A stretch of 26,084 nucleotides of DNA from an uncultured Collinsella sp. (GTDB taxonomy: Bacteria; Actinomycetota; Coriobacteriia; Coriobacteriales; Coriobacteriaceae). Both the position numbers and the translations under genes were made by a program. The stretch spans positions 1 to 26,084 of the forward strand of contig CATXXF010000027.1 of the NCBI GenBank assembly GCA_958403395.1, written 5' to 3'. The notes under the pieces were generated by a model. The model was not told the DNA's origin and searched no databases. It saw only the letters and a program-made list of their open reading frames with translations. Shown here piece after piece: positions 7,711 to 14,899 of this stretch. Position 1 is the stretch's first letter. The number at the start of each line of letters is the position of its first letter.

Positions 7711-8334
7711 TTAGTGAGTATTTTGTTTTATCGCGGGAGGTCTGTGAGCGTCTCTAAGCTGCTTTTCAAGGTTGCGATATCTACGTGCTTCGCCCTTGTT
7801 CCCGCTGCTCTCATATTGATATGAAAGCAGCAGATAGAGCTTTCCGCGTAACCCAAGGTCGTTCGTATCCAGCATAGCTTCCATCTCATCGATCTTATCA
7901 TGCCGACGGCAAAAGACTATGTCGTAGGTCAATTGACTGTCCGCCAAAATGCCCTTCGACACGATGGGGCGCATCTCTTCCAACATGGACGCCGCCCGCT
8001 TCCGGTCACCCGTCTTGATATAGAAATTAAAGGCGCGAACCGCAAGCTGTCGACGTTGTTTATCGCTGCACGACATCTCCAGCAAGTGGTCAAGCATTCG
8101 ATCTGCATATGCGTCCATATCAGCAGCTTCATAGATCGTGAAACGCAGGTAATACTGCTTATACGTAGACATTACTATACGCGCAAGTTTGCGATCGAGC
8201 AGGTCTATGCAATCTTGGTATAAGCCCAAGTTAAACAATACCTGCAATTTCATATCGAAGTATTTTTTCGCTCCTTCGGTCACAGCGAAATAAGCCACTA
8301 CAACACAAATGAACAGGACGATCCAAAATGGCAT
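7711..8334 (-). CDS. Unknown membrane-anchored helical-repeat protein
   Basis: I do not recognise this 207-residue protein. Residues 3-20 form one hydrophobic segment (FWIVLFICVVVAYFAV). The rest is helical, and residues about 30-190 look like degenerate TPR-type repeats (LFNLGLYQDCIDLLD, AFNFYIKTGDRKRAASMLEEM, LLLSYQYESSGNKGEARRY). The N-terminus is short, so the helical part could lie on either side of the membrane; the lack of an obvious signal cleavage site suggests a membrane-anchored scaffold. AAGGGA lies upstream of the ATG with longer than usual spacing. It is placed between EIID and EIIA in the PTS gene order, after a strong terminator. The DNA is AT-richer than EIIC and EIID. A role in PTS assembly or positioning is a guess from position. 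Confidence 0.7.
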   Translation of the reverse strand: MPFWIVLFICVVVAYFAVTEGAKKYFDMKLQVLFNLGLYQDCIDLLDRKLARIVMSTYKQYYLRFTIYEAADMDAYADRMLDHLLEMSCSDKQRRQLAVRAFNFYIKTGDRKRAASMLEEMRPIVSKGILADSQLTYDIVFCRRHDKIDEMEAMLDTNDLGLRGKLYLLLSYQYESSGNKGEARRYRNLEKQLRDAHRPPAIKQNTH

Positions 8335-8417
8335 TGCACTATATTCCCTTCAAGGCAGCCTTAAGGAATTAATCGAACACGATGACTGCATAACCGCCTA
8401 TGAACAACGGTGTCCGA

Positions 8418-8480
8418 CAAAACAAAAGAGGCGCACACTCCAGGGGATATGGCGATAAAGTCGCCTTGGAGGTGTGCGCC
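8418..8480 (-). terminator. Internal terminator after EIID
   Basis: On the minus strand a long stem (GGCGCACACCTCCA paired with TGGAGTGTGCGCC, 8430-8480, one bulge) encloses a 24-base loop with a small inner hairpin. It is followed by TCTTTTGTTTT. It lies 43 bases after the EIID stop and before the unknown 207-residue gene, so it splits the PTS cluster transcript. Confidence 0.85.
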
Positions 8481-8522
8481 ACGTCTCAATTGAGGCTCAA
8501 ATGCCGTGACAATATGGGGTAT

Positions 8523-9362
8523 TTAGCCCTTGCAAATGATACCGAATGCACCCAAGGCAATGGACAGAACCAAGACGATAAAGATGGCCTTCGTCGAGGT
8601 CATGCCCTTCTTACCGAGGAGCCAGTATACGAAGCCGACGAGTGCGGCAGGAACCAGCTTGGGGCAAATCATATTGCAGATGTTCTGCAAGTCAACGGTA
8701 ACGCCGCCGATAACAGGCTTCGCCGCAATAACGATACCGACATTGGTTGCGACCAGAGCACCGACCATAAAGACACCCATTACGGAGGCCGCGTCGGTCA
8801 ACGCGTTCAGGCGATCGCTCATGGTGGTGACGAGCTTCATACCCTGCTCATAGGCCATGTGGGTCTGCTTGCAGCGGAACCAGTCAACAAGGATGTTCAC
8901 GACGACCCAGATGAAGATACCCAAGGGGTTGCCGTTCATGGCCATATTGGCAGCCAGAGCGCCGAAAATGGTCGGGAGCAGCGAACCGAAGATGGAATCG
9001 CCGATGGAAGCCAGCGGTCCCATGAGACCAGTCTTGAGACCAGCAACAGCCTCGAGGCCCTCAATGCCCTCCTCTTCCTCGATCGCCAAATCGATACCGG
9101 TGATGATCGTGTTGAGGAAGTTTGAGGTGTTGAAGAACGGTGCGCACTGGGCGCGGCAGGCTTCCTTTAGCTCCGGCGTGCCGTCGCCGTACAGCTTGCG
9201 CAGTGTGGGCAGGATAATCCAGAGATAACCAGAGTGTTGCATGCGCTCGTAGTTCCAACCATCCTGGAAACCAAGCAGGTTACGACGGTTGATCTGCGCA
9301 AGGTCGTCCTTGGTAATCTTGTAGCCAGTGGTGCCATTGGCGAGTTTCTCATTAGAGCTCAT
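8523..9362 (-). CDS. PTS mannose-family EIID component
   Basis: This 279-residue membrane protein is the EIID subunit of a mannose-family PTS. It has the typical early segment NRRNLLGFQDGWNYERMQ and the motif MGPLASIGDSIFGSLLPT (about residues 115-132). Several membrane segments follow in the C-terminal half, ending in a hydrophobic helix. The ATG at 9362 was chosen because GGAGG lies about 10 bases upstream, inside the EIIC gene. The open frame continues further upstream without meaning because it is in another frame of EIIC. It overlaps the EIIC end by 11 bases, which implies translational coupling. EIID and EIIC together form the sugar channel. Confidence 0.95.
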   Translation of the reverse strand: MSSNEKLANGTTGYKITKDDLAQINRRNLLGFQDGWNYERMQHSGYLWIILPTLRKLYGDGTPELKEACRAQCAPFFNTSNFLNTIITGIDLAIEEEEGIEGLEAVAGLKTGLMGPLASIGDSIFGSLLPTIFGALAANMAMNGNPLGIFIWVVVNILVDWFRCKQTHMAYEQGMKLVTTMSDRLNALTDAASVMGVFMVGALVATNVGIVIAAKPVIGGVTVDLQNICNMICPKLVPAALVGFVYWLLGKKGMTSTKAIFIVLVLSIALGAFGIICKG

Positions 9363-10239
9363 CGTCGTCGTCTCCCTCCGCAGCGCCAGCAGCAGCGACG
9401 GGACGCTGGTTGTTCTTGTAGTACAGCAAAGACAGAGCAAAGCCAATAATAGCGATCGCCAGCATCGACATGTTATTGAACATACCGACCATATCCACGG
9501 CGCCCTTACCAAGCGCGCCGTTCACAGCGACGATGTTGGCGTTGAGGTTCATGATGCTCGTGAAGGCCGTACCAAACAGGGCGGCAACTACAAAGCCGAG
9601 CAGCAGGTAGGCGACGTGCTTTTTGACCGGCAGGTAACGGAGCAGGATGGCGAAGCCAACAGCGGGCAAGGCACCGCCAGCAACAGACAGACCGTCACCC
9701 AGCCACTTCCAGTCGCCGTTAAGGGCGGTAGTGATGCCCTCGACCAAGCCCTGGCCAAATGCGAGAGCCAGGAAGACCGGAATCATGCGGGACAACATCC
9801 AGGAAACGGCACCGAGCAAGTAGTGTACGTTGTAGGCACCCCAGTTCATCTTCTCGATATCGGCATCGCACATGTGACCGAAGAACGTGTTGGCGAAACG
9901 GCCGGCGATATCGGTGTAAACGAGAATGGCAGCGACAGGTACGCCGATGGCGGCAAGGGCCGTCTCGGGATTCATGCCCGCACCCACGGCAAAGGCAGTG
10001 GCGACCAGAGTGCCGGAGTTGGCATCGATACGAGAGGCGCCGCCAAAGGTACCAACGCCCAGGACGGTGAGCTGCATGCTGCCGCCGATAAACAGGCCAG
10101 TCTGTAGGTCACCCATAATCAAACCGGTAATCATACCAGAGAAGACGGCTGAGCCGGCACAGGTGTACCAGTTCAGCTCATCCAGAATCTGATAACCCGC
10201 ATACAGGGTTAACAGAAGAATCTGCCACCAAGCAATCAT
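9352..10239 (-). CDS. PTS mannose-family EIIC component
   Basis: This 295-residue integral membrane subunit has many hydrophobic helices and the mannose-family EIIC motifs GLIMGDLQTGLFIGGSMQL (about 39-57) and VGTFGGASRID (about 62-72). It translocates the sugar with EIID. AAGGAG lies 6 bases before the ATG. The extreme C-terminus carries an acidic cluster, EGDDDDEL, much like the EIIA tail. The DNA coding for it doubles as the ribosome binding region of EIID. It follows EIIB by 93 bases. Sugar specificity is inferred from the neighbouring bgaC and agaS. Confidence 0.95.
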   Translation of the reverse strand: MIAWWQILLLTLYAGYQILDELNWYTCAGSAVFSGMITGLIMGDLQTGLFIGGSMQLTVLGVGTFGGASRIDANSGTLVATAFAVGAGMNPETALAAIGVPVAAILVYTDIAGRFANTFFGHMCDADIEKMNWGAYNVHYLLGAVSWMLSRMIPVFLALAFGQGLVEGITTALNGDWKWLGDGLSVAGGALPAVGFAILLRYLPVKKHVAYLLLGFVVAALFGTAFTSIMNLNANIVAVNGALGKGAVDMVGMFNNMSMLAIAIIGFALSLLYYKNNQRPVAAAGAAEGDDDDEL

Positions 10240-10332
10240 GGTAAACTCCTTATTTAAGGTGTAACAGTTTCTACAATACCAATACGCTTATATAAACCGT
10301 GCATCCCCCTTCACGGCCTAGCGTTAATTCGA

Positions 10333-10797
10333 CTAGAGCGTGAGAGCCTCTGGGTTATCCTGCGGCGTCAGCTGAATGACAATAGGAAGATTATCGGCCT
10401 TGAGTTTGGCAAATGCGTCAAGGTCCCCCTGGTCGCAACTAATGTTGCGAGTCAGCTTCTTGACCGGCTCCATTGTCGTCATATTACCGACGATGAGCTG
10501 CTCAAGCTTAACACCTTGCTCCAAAAGTCGAACGTAGACCTCAGGCTTTTTCGCAACAATAAAGAGACGTTGCGCATCATATTTGCCAGCAGTGATGTTG
10601 GCAGCGGCCTTGTCGACAGGAAGCACGGACAACTTCACAGTTGCCGGGCAAGCCATGCGAAGAACCTGCTTTTGGGTAGCATCTTGCGATACCTCGTCGT
10701 CAACTACCATGAAGCGGCTTACCTGACGGGCGTTAGACCAGAGGTTTGCCACCTGTCCGTGAATCAAGCGAAAGTCGACTCGTGCGCCTACAATCAT
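10333..10797 (-). CDS. PTS mannose-family EIIB component
   Basis: This 154-residue protein is a mannose-family (Man/Sor) EIIB. The N-terminal VDFRLIHGQVA carries the phosphorylated histidine, predicted as His13. The rest matches the family in length (about 160). It takes phosphate from EIIA and hands it to the sugar bound by EIIC/EIID. It starts 2 bases after the bgaC stop, with AAGGAG inside the bgaC end, so the two genes are surely co-transcribed. The pairing of bgaC directly with EIIB is the same order as in the Streptococcus pneumoniae bgaC locus. Confidence 0.95.
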   Translation of the reverse strand: MIVGARVDFRLIHGQVANLWSNARQVSRFMVVDDEVSQDATQKQVLRMACPATVKLSVLPVDKAAANITAGKYDAQRLFIVAKKPEVYVRLLEQGVKLEQLIVGNMTTMEPVKKLTRNISCDQGDLDAFAKLKADNLPIVIQLTPQDNPEALTL

Positions 10798-10799
10798 TT

Positions 10800-12596
10800 C
10801 TACTCAACTCCTTCTTGTTCAAGTGTACGGATAACGGGCTCAGAGCGAAGGGAGATTTTCGCATCATACACGCCCTCTGTTTCGAACATAACGAGCTCAT
10901 TGGTACCAGGGTGCAATAAACCGTGCGGAACATAGAGCGTCATGATGGGACCCTTATCCCAAAAACGTCCGACATTCGTTCCGTTTACGAATGCCACACC
11001 CTTTCCAAAACCCGTAGTGTCGATAAAGGTATCAGCCGGCTCAGATATATCAAACTTTGCGCGGTAAAAGGAAGGTTGCCCCTCTACCCAGCCGGCGGAA
11101 TAATCAAGATTATCGATGTTATCGAGTGGCAGACAACGCATCTCCCAACCGGTAACAAAGTGAAGATCAACGCAAACTCCTGTCCTAATGCCCTTATGCT
11201 GCGTATCGGCGAGCAATTTGTGACCATAATTGACGCGACCCATATCCTCGGTCAGAACATCCAGGCGGTTTTGTTCACAGGGAAGAACGCAGTGAATATC
11301 TTCCCCGATGTGCTCCTGATACTGCGTCGCCACTTTGTCACCGTTCACAAACACCTGCGCACGGTCGCGGGCGTCAATAACCCGAATACGCTCTTCATCT
11401 GCACGGTCACGCTCGACAGTCGTGGTATATAACGTATATCCATACGACTGACCCATCTCTTCCATGGGCATAGGATATTGGGCTTCAATCGGCTCCGAAA
11501 GAATATCGAGCACATTAAATAGACTTACGCGCTCACTCACCGAAATATCGGGCATGGAAAACGTCTTTTTTGTTAACGGCTTGCTTTGCGCGATTTCGGG
11601 ATACAGCTCGTGAACTGTCCTTTGAATTGCGAAGTATTTCTCGGTCGGGTTGCCCTGTTCGTCCAATGGAGCATCGTAGTCATATGATGTCACCTGGTGC
11701 AGGTCATGCGTATGGCGTGCAGAACATCCGTTCATAAATCCAAAGTTGGTGCCTCCATGAAACATGTAGAGGTTTAAAGACCCTCCAAGCTCGAGCACCT
11801 CGCGAACGCAAGAGGCAAGATCTTCGGGATCGCGTCTGATGACGTTCTCCCCATAGCGATTGAACCAGCCGTCCCACAACTCCATGCACATAAGAGGCCA
11901 TTGTTTTCCATGCTCCTTGTGAAAAGCAGAAAGAGCCTCAAAGTTCTCCTTTGCATGAGAACCAAAGTTGCCGGTGCACAACACATCATCGTCAATGAGC
12001 GTACCGGCACGAAGGCACCCACGCCACGGGCCATCGGAAGTACAAAGGGGCACGGAAACCCCACGCTCGACCATAAGGCGACGAATCGCGCGAAGATAGT
12101 CCTTATCCTCGCAATATGATCCATACTCGTTTTCAACCTGCATCATGATGATGTTTCCGCCCTTGTCAATCTGACGCGAGACGAGTATCGGCATGAGATG
12201 GTCGTAGTAATGCGCAACGTGAGCAAGAAACTTGGGGTCGCTGCTACGCGGTCTCATATCATGTTGGCGCAGCAGCCATGCTGGCATGCCGCCAAATTCC
12301 CATTCTGCGCAAATAAACGGAGAAGGCCGAACAATTGCATACAGACCAAGCGACGCCGCCTCATCAAGAAATGCCGCTAAATCAATTGAACCAGAAAAAT
12401 CGAAGACGCCAGGCTTTGGCTCATGAAGATTCCACGGTACATACGTTTCGACCGTATTAAACCCAAGAGCCTTAAGGTTATAGAGCGAGTGATGCCAGTC
12501 GCTCGGATGAACACGCATATAGTGAATCGCCCCCGACAAGATGGTGAACGGCTCATCATCGAGTAGGAATTGATTGGTGATCTTAAACGAATGCAT
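10800..12596 (-). CDS. bgaC: GH35 beta-galactosidase, BgaC type
   Basis: This 598-residue glycoside hydrolase family 35 enzyme aligns nearly end to end with pneumococcal BgaC as I remember it, which cleaves terminal Gal-beta-1,3-GlcNAc/GalNAc. The TIM barrel occupies about residues 10-330. The predicted acid/base is Glu157 in QVENEYGSY and the nucleophile Glu239 in MCMELWDGWFNR. Beta-sandwich domains follow (WFNR, NYGHKLLADTQHKGIRTG, ETEGVY regions). There is no signal peptide, membrane segment or LPXTG anchor, so it is probably intracellular and acts on imported disaccharide. GGGAG lies 5 bases before the ATG. It leads the operon bgaC-EIIB-EIIC-EIID. Codon use is more AT-rich (sampled line 43% GC) than the nag genes. 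A candidate GntR operator lies about 224 bases upstream. Confidence 0.93.
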   Translation of the reverse strand: MHSFKITNQFLLDDEPFTILSGAIHYMRVHPSDWHHSLYNLKALGFNTVETYVPWNLHEPKPGVFDFSGSIDLAAFLDEAASLGLYAIVRPSPFICAEWEFGGMPAWLLRQHDMRPRSSDPKFLAHVAHYYDHLMPILVSRQIDKGGNIIMMQVENEYGSYCEDKDYLRAIRRLMVERGVSVPLCTSDGPWRGCLRAGTLIDDDVLCTGNFGSHAKENFEALSAFHKEHGKQWPLMCMELWDGWFNRYGENVIRRDPEDLASCVREVLELGGSLNLYMFHGGTNFGFMNGCSARHTHDLHQVTSYDYDAPLDEQGNPTEKYFAIQRTVHELYPEIAQSKPLTKKTFSMPDISVSERVSLFNVLDILSEPIEAQYPMPMEEMGQSYGYTLYTTTVERDRADEERIRVIDARDRAQVFVNGDKVATQYQEHIGEDIHCVLPCEQNRLDVLTEDMGRVNYGHKLLADTQHKGIRTGVCVDLHFVTGWEMRCLPLDNIDNLDYSAGWVEGQPSFYRAKFDISEPADTFIDTTGFGKGVAFVNGTNVGRFWDKGPIMTLYVPHGLLHPGTNELVMFETEGVYDAKISLRSEPVIRTLEQEGVE

Positions 12597-12707
12597 GCTA
12601 CTCCCGATCTTCGTGCTCTACGACGCCGATACCGGTTCCTCGGCCCTCAGCTAAACGCCTTGCCTATTATGGACGCATTAACGCAATTATGTAGACAGAA
12701 TCTGAAG

Positions 12708-12723
12708 TGGTCCGTAAACGGTA
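12708..12723. promoter_or_regulatory. Motif shared with nagE upstream region
   Basis: TGGTCCGTAAACGGTA here matches TGGCCCGTAAACGGTA at 17569-17584 with one difference. It contains CCGT-AA-ACGG, a near palindrome. It lies 112 bases before the bgaC start. The protein that would bind is not known. Confidence 0.5.
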
Positions 12724-12819
12724 GCGAAATGACGATGAACGGCTTTAATGAACAAAATATAAACCCGCTGGTAAATTACTTTTTAACTATAGATTTCTAA
12801 CGATTCTATATTTGAAAGG

Positions 12820-12831
12820 TGGTATGTACCA
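12820..12831. promoter_or_regulatory. Candidate GntR (NagR/DasR-type) operator of bgaC
   Basis: TGGTATGTACCA fits the pattern TGGT-N4-ACCA, the core of known NagR/DasR operators of the GntR/HutC family. The same pattern is found upstream of the second regulator gene and of nagE. Confidence 0.6.
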
Positions 12832-12969
12832 GCTATCCACTATTTCATACTAGTTACATTATGCTTCAATCGCATTTCTTCAAATGCTTATCTACTTTGT
12901 TGTTGCCGATTTGAGTGCGCGTGCGCCAACCCAAGCATCGTCACGGCTTCAGTTCCCCTATTCATAAAC

Positions 12970-13018
12970 ATAAAACCCCGCCAAACGTGATCCCCTAGGG
13001 AAAACACGCTTGGCGGGG
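12970..13018 (-). terminator. Terminator downstream of yhcH copy 2
   Basis: On the minus strand, CCCCGCCAAGCGTG (13018-13005) pairs with CACGTTTGGCGGGG (12989-12976) with one G-T pair and is followed by TTTTA. The loop contains the palindrome CCCTAGGG. It starts about 60 bases after the yhcH2 stop. Confidence 0.88.
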
Positions 13019-13023
13019 TCGTA

Positions 13024-13049
13024 GCGTGATTTCCCTAGGGGAATCACGC
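13024..13049. repeat. Palindrome with CCCTAGGG core
   Basis: GCGTGATT (13024-13031) and AATCACGC (13042-13049) form perfect 8-base arms around a TCCCTAGGGG centre. The same CCCTAGGG core and similar CGTG/CACG arms occur in the terminator immediately to the left. It may be a second hairpin of the same terminator or a remnant of a repeated element. Confidence 0.6.
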
Positions 13050-13080
13050 CATCAGACAAACGGTTCAGCCGAGCAGCGCG

Positions 13081-13554
13081 CTACTCCTCCCAGTAAGCGT
13101 CTGCAAGCAGCTTAAAGCAGATCTTCTTGACCGGCTGCGCGCCATCGCCCGGGAACTCGAGCGTGGGCATATGAGGCTCGCCGGCAACGAACAGCGCAAA
13201 CTTGTCGTCGGCAAGATCGCCGGCAATCGAGGCGTCGGAATCGACCAGATCGTAGTCGTCCTTCTCGTCAAACTCCTGGACCAGCGTCAGGCTGCCCGTG
13301 GCAACCTTAAAGGCCTCGCGACCCTCGACGTCGATCTGCAGGTCGTGATAGCGCTGATGCGTCTCGTAGTGAGCCTCGGCCTCGGGACGCGTCGTGGGAG
13401 CCATGACGTTCGCAAAGACCTTGTCGCCCAGAATCTGATGGCTGCCGACCTCGAGCTGCGCCGGGTCGTTCTCCTCGAGCCAGTCGATCAGCACGTCGAG
13501 GCCCTTGAGCATTCCGCGGTACTCCTCGATATCGCCCAATGCACCGTAAATCAT
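13081..13554 (-). CDS. YhcH/YjgK/YiaL family protein, copy 2
   Basis: This 157-residue protein is identical to the copy at 455-928. It follows nagA2 by 32 bases on the same strand with an AGAGGGG Shine-Dalgarno sequence, so nagA2-yhcH2 is an operon. The position after nagA points to a role in GlcNAc or related amino-sugar anomer handling. The absence of any amino-acid difference, while the adjoining intergenic DNA has diverged between the copies, argues for recent gene conversion rather than strong selection alone. Confidence 0.9.
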   Translation of the reverse strand: MIYGALGDIEEYRGMLKGLDVLIDWLEENDPAQLEVGSHQILGDKVFANVMAPTTRPEAEAHYETHQRYHDLQIDVEGREAFKVATGSLTLVQEFDEKDDYDLVDSDASIAGDLADDKFALFVAGEPHMPTLEFPGDGAQPVKKICFKLLADAYWEE

Positions 13555-13586
13555 CTAAATCCCCTCTCGGATCGTTTCTTTGGCGG

Positions 13587-14756
13587 CTACTCGGTAAACG
13601 CGTTACCGACGCTGTTGCCACCCACATACGTCTCGACCAGGGTAAGGTCGGGATTGAACACGACAAAGTCGGCGTCGCGGCCAGGCATAATGCTGCCGCA
13701 TTTATCCCCGACGTGAGCAGAACGCGCAGGCACCTCAGTCGCCATGCGAATGGCGATATCGGCGCTCGCAAGGCCCCAGTCGACGATGTTCTTGACGCCC
13801 TGTGCGAGCGTGAGCACCGAACCGGCGATAGCAGAGCCATCGGCGAGCCAGCAAAGGTTGTCCTTCATAATGACGTCCATGCCGCCGCTGGTGTACTTGC
13901 CCTCGGGCATGCCGCCGCAACCCAGACAGTCGGTGATCAGCACCGTGTGCTGCCAGCCCTTGGCCTGCAGCAGTGCCTTGATAGCAGCAGGGTTCACGTG
14001 TTTGCCGTCGCAAATGATCTCGGCATAGGTGTTGGGCGTGGTCATGGCAGCCCCGACGACACCGGGCTCACGGTGATGGAGGCCGCGCTGGCCGTTATAG
14101 GTATGCGTAAAGCAGCTGGCGCCAGCATTGATGGCGGCGGCACACTCATCATAGGTGGCATCAGAGTGGCCAATGCAGGTCACGACGCCCTTTGCGCTCA
14201 GAGCCGCAGCATAAGCGGCAGCGCCATCGCGCTCGGCCGCCATGGCGCTCTTGACGATACGACCGCCGGCGGCCTCCTGCCACTCGTCAAAAACTTTCTC
14301 GGACGGGTCGATCAGATAAGCGGGGTTCTGGGCACCCACGTGCTTCATGGTAAAGAACGGACCCTCCAGGTAGATACCCTGAATACGAGCACCGCAGAAC
14401 TCAGGTCCGCGCTCTTCGTCCGCCTGTGCAATGGCAGCGCAGGCCTCCTTGATCTGTTCTACGCCGTCGGTAAAGGTCGTAGGCAGCCAGCTGGTGGTAC
14501 CACGACGAGCGAGCTCGGTCGAGCTGATGTTGATACCCTCGGCATCGTTATCGGTCGTAGCATGGTTATAGAAACCATGAATGTGGGTGTCCACCATGCC
14601 CGGCGCAATCCATGTACCAGAATAATCTTTGACCTCGCAAGCGGGCTCATCGGCCTGCCAAGCGCCAAAGACGCCATCTTCGACCATGAGGTAGCCGCCC
14701 AGCTGCGGCCCCGCCGGCAAAAAGAACTTGTCGGCCTTGATAGCATACGTGCTCAT
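13587..14756 (-). CDS. nagA: N-acetylglucosamine-6-phosphate deacetylase, copy 2
   Basis: This 389-residue deacetylase turns GlcNAc-6-phosphate into glucosamine-6-phosphate. It shows the same metal and catalytic residues as copy 1: the HIH pair at 58/60, Glu131, His197, His218 and Asp276. GGGAG lies about 5 bases before the ATG. It sits beside a GntR/UTRA regulator gene and a nagE-type PTS, so it is the better candidate for true GlcNAc-6-P turnover. Its last 27 codons are base-identical to the remnant at 961-1040. NagB (glucosamine-6-phosphate deaminase) is not in the window. About 92% identity with copy 1 means they split fairly recently or are kept alike by recombination. Confidence 0.94.
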   Translation of the reverse strand: MSTYAIKADKFFLPAGPQLGGYLMVEDGVFGAWQADEPACEVKDYSGTWIAPGMVDTHIHGFYNHATTDNDAEGINISSTELARRGTTSWLPTTFTDGVEQIKEACAAIAQADEERGPEFCGARIQGIYLEGPFFTMKHVGAQNPAYLIDPSEKVFDEWQEAAGGRIVKSAMAAERDGAAAYAAALSAKGVVTCIGHSDATYDECAAAINAGASCFTHTYNGQRGLHHREPGVVGAAMTTPNTYAEIICDGKHVNPAAIKALLQAKGWQHTVLITDCLGCGGMPEGKYTSGGMDVIMKDNLCWLADGSAIAGSVLTLAQGVKNIVDWGLASADIAIRMATEVPARSAHVGDKCGSIMPGRDADFVVFNPDLTLVETYVGGNSVGNAFTE

Positions 14757-14899
14757 CTATGCTCCCGTACCCGCAGTGCGTTTTAGGGCGGATCAAAAAC
14801 CACTGCATTGTTAATTCGAGCGATTGTTCGTTGCCTTCTTGCGCTTGGCACATTTTGCACCCGCCGCAAAACACGCCAAGCCGTTTATACCCAATAACT

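Larger units (their letters stand above)
12597..13080. other. Intergenic region bgaC-yhcH2
   Basis: This 484-base AT-rich stretch has no convincing gene. It holds, from left to right, a 16-base motif shared with the nagE upstream region (12708-12723), a candidate GntR operator (12820-12831), the start of the right long repeat (12902), a yhcH2 terminator (12970-13018) and a second palindrome (13024-13049). The bgaC promoter must lie here; I could not fix its -10 and -35. Confidence 0.7.
12902..13718. repeat. Long direct repeat, right copy (yhcH2 and nagA2 3' end)
   Basis: This is the partner of 281-1092 in direct orientation. It covers the yhcH downstream region, yhcH2 and the last 43 codons of the intact nagA2. 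The core 13100-13666 appears identical to 474-1040. The flank 12902-13063 is recognisable by GTTGCCGATTT and following bases but has diverged, including a different terminator. Confidence 0.9.

Noticed and set aside
12976..13049. Repeated palindromes as a CRISPR array
   Set aside because: There are only two imperfect units with no spacers of even length and no cas genes nearby.
14491..14503. TGGTGGTACCACG inside nagA2 as an operator
   Set aside because: It lies in coding sequence, has the wrong arm spacing, and a similar stretch occurs in nagA1 from codon use.
13539..14786. 415-codon plus-strand open frame opposite nagA2
   Set aside because: It is the shadow of nagA2 in GC-rich DNA; a similar shadow lies opposite nagA1. 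The minus-strand gene has all catalytic residues.
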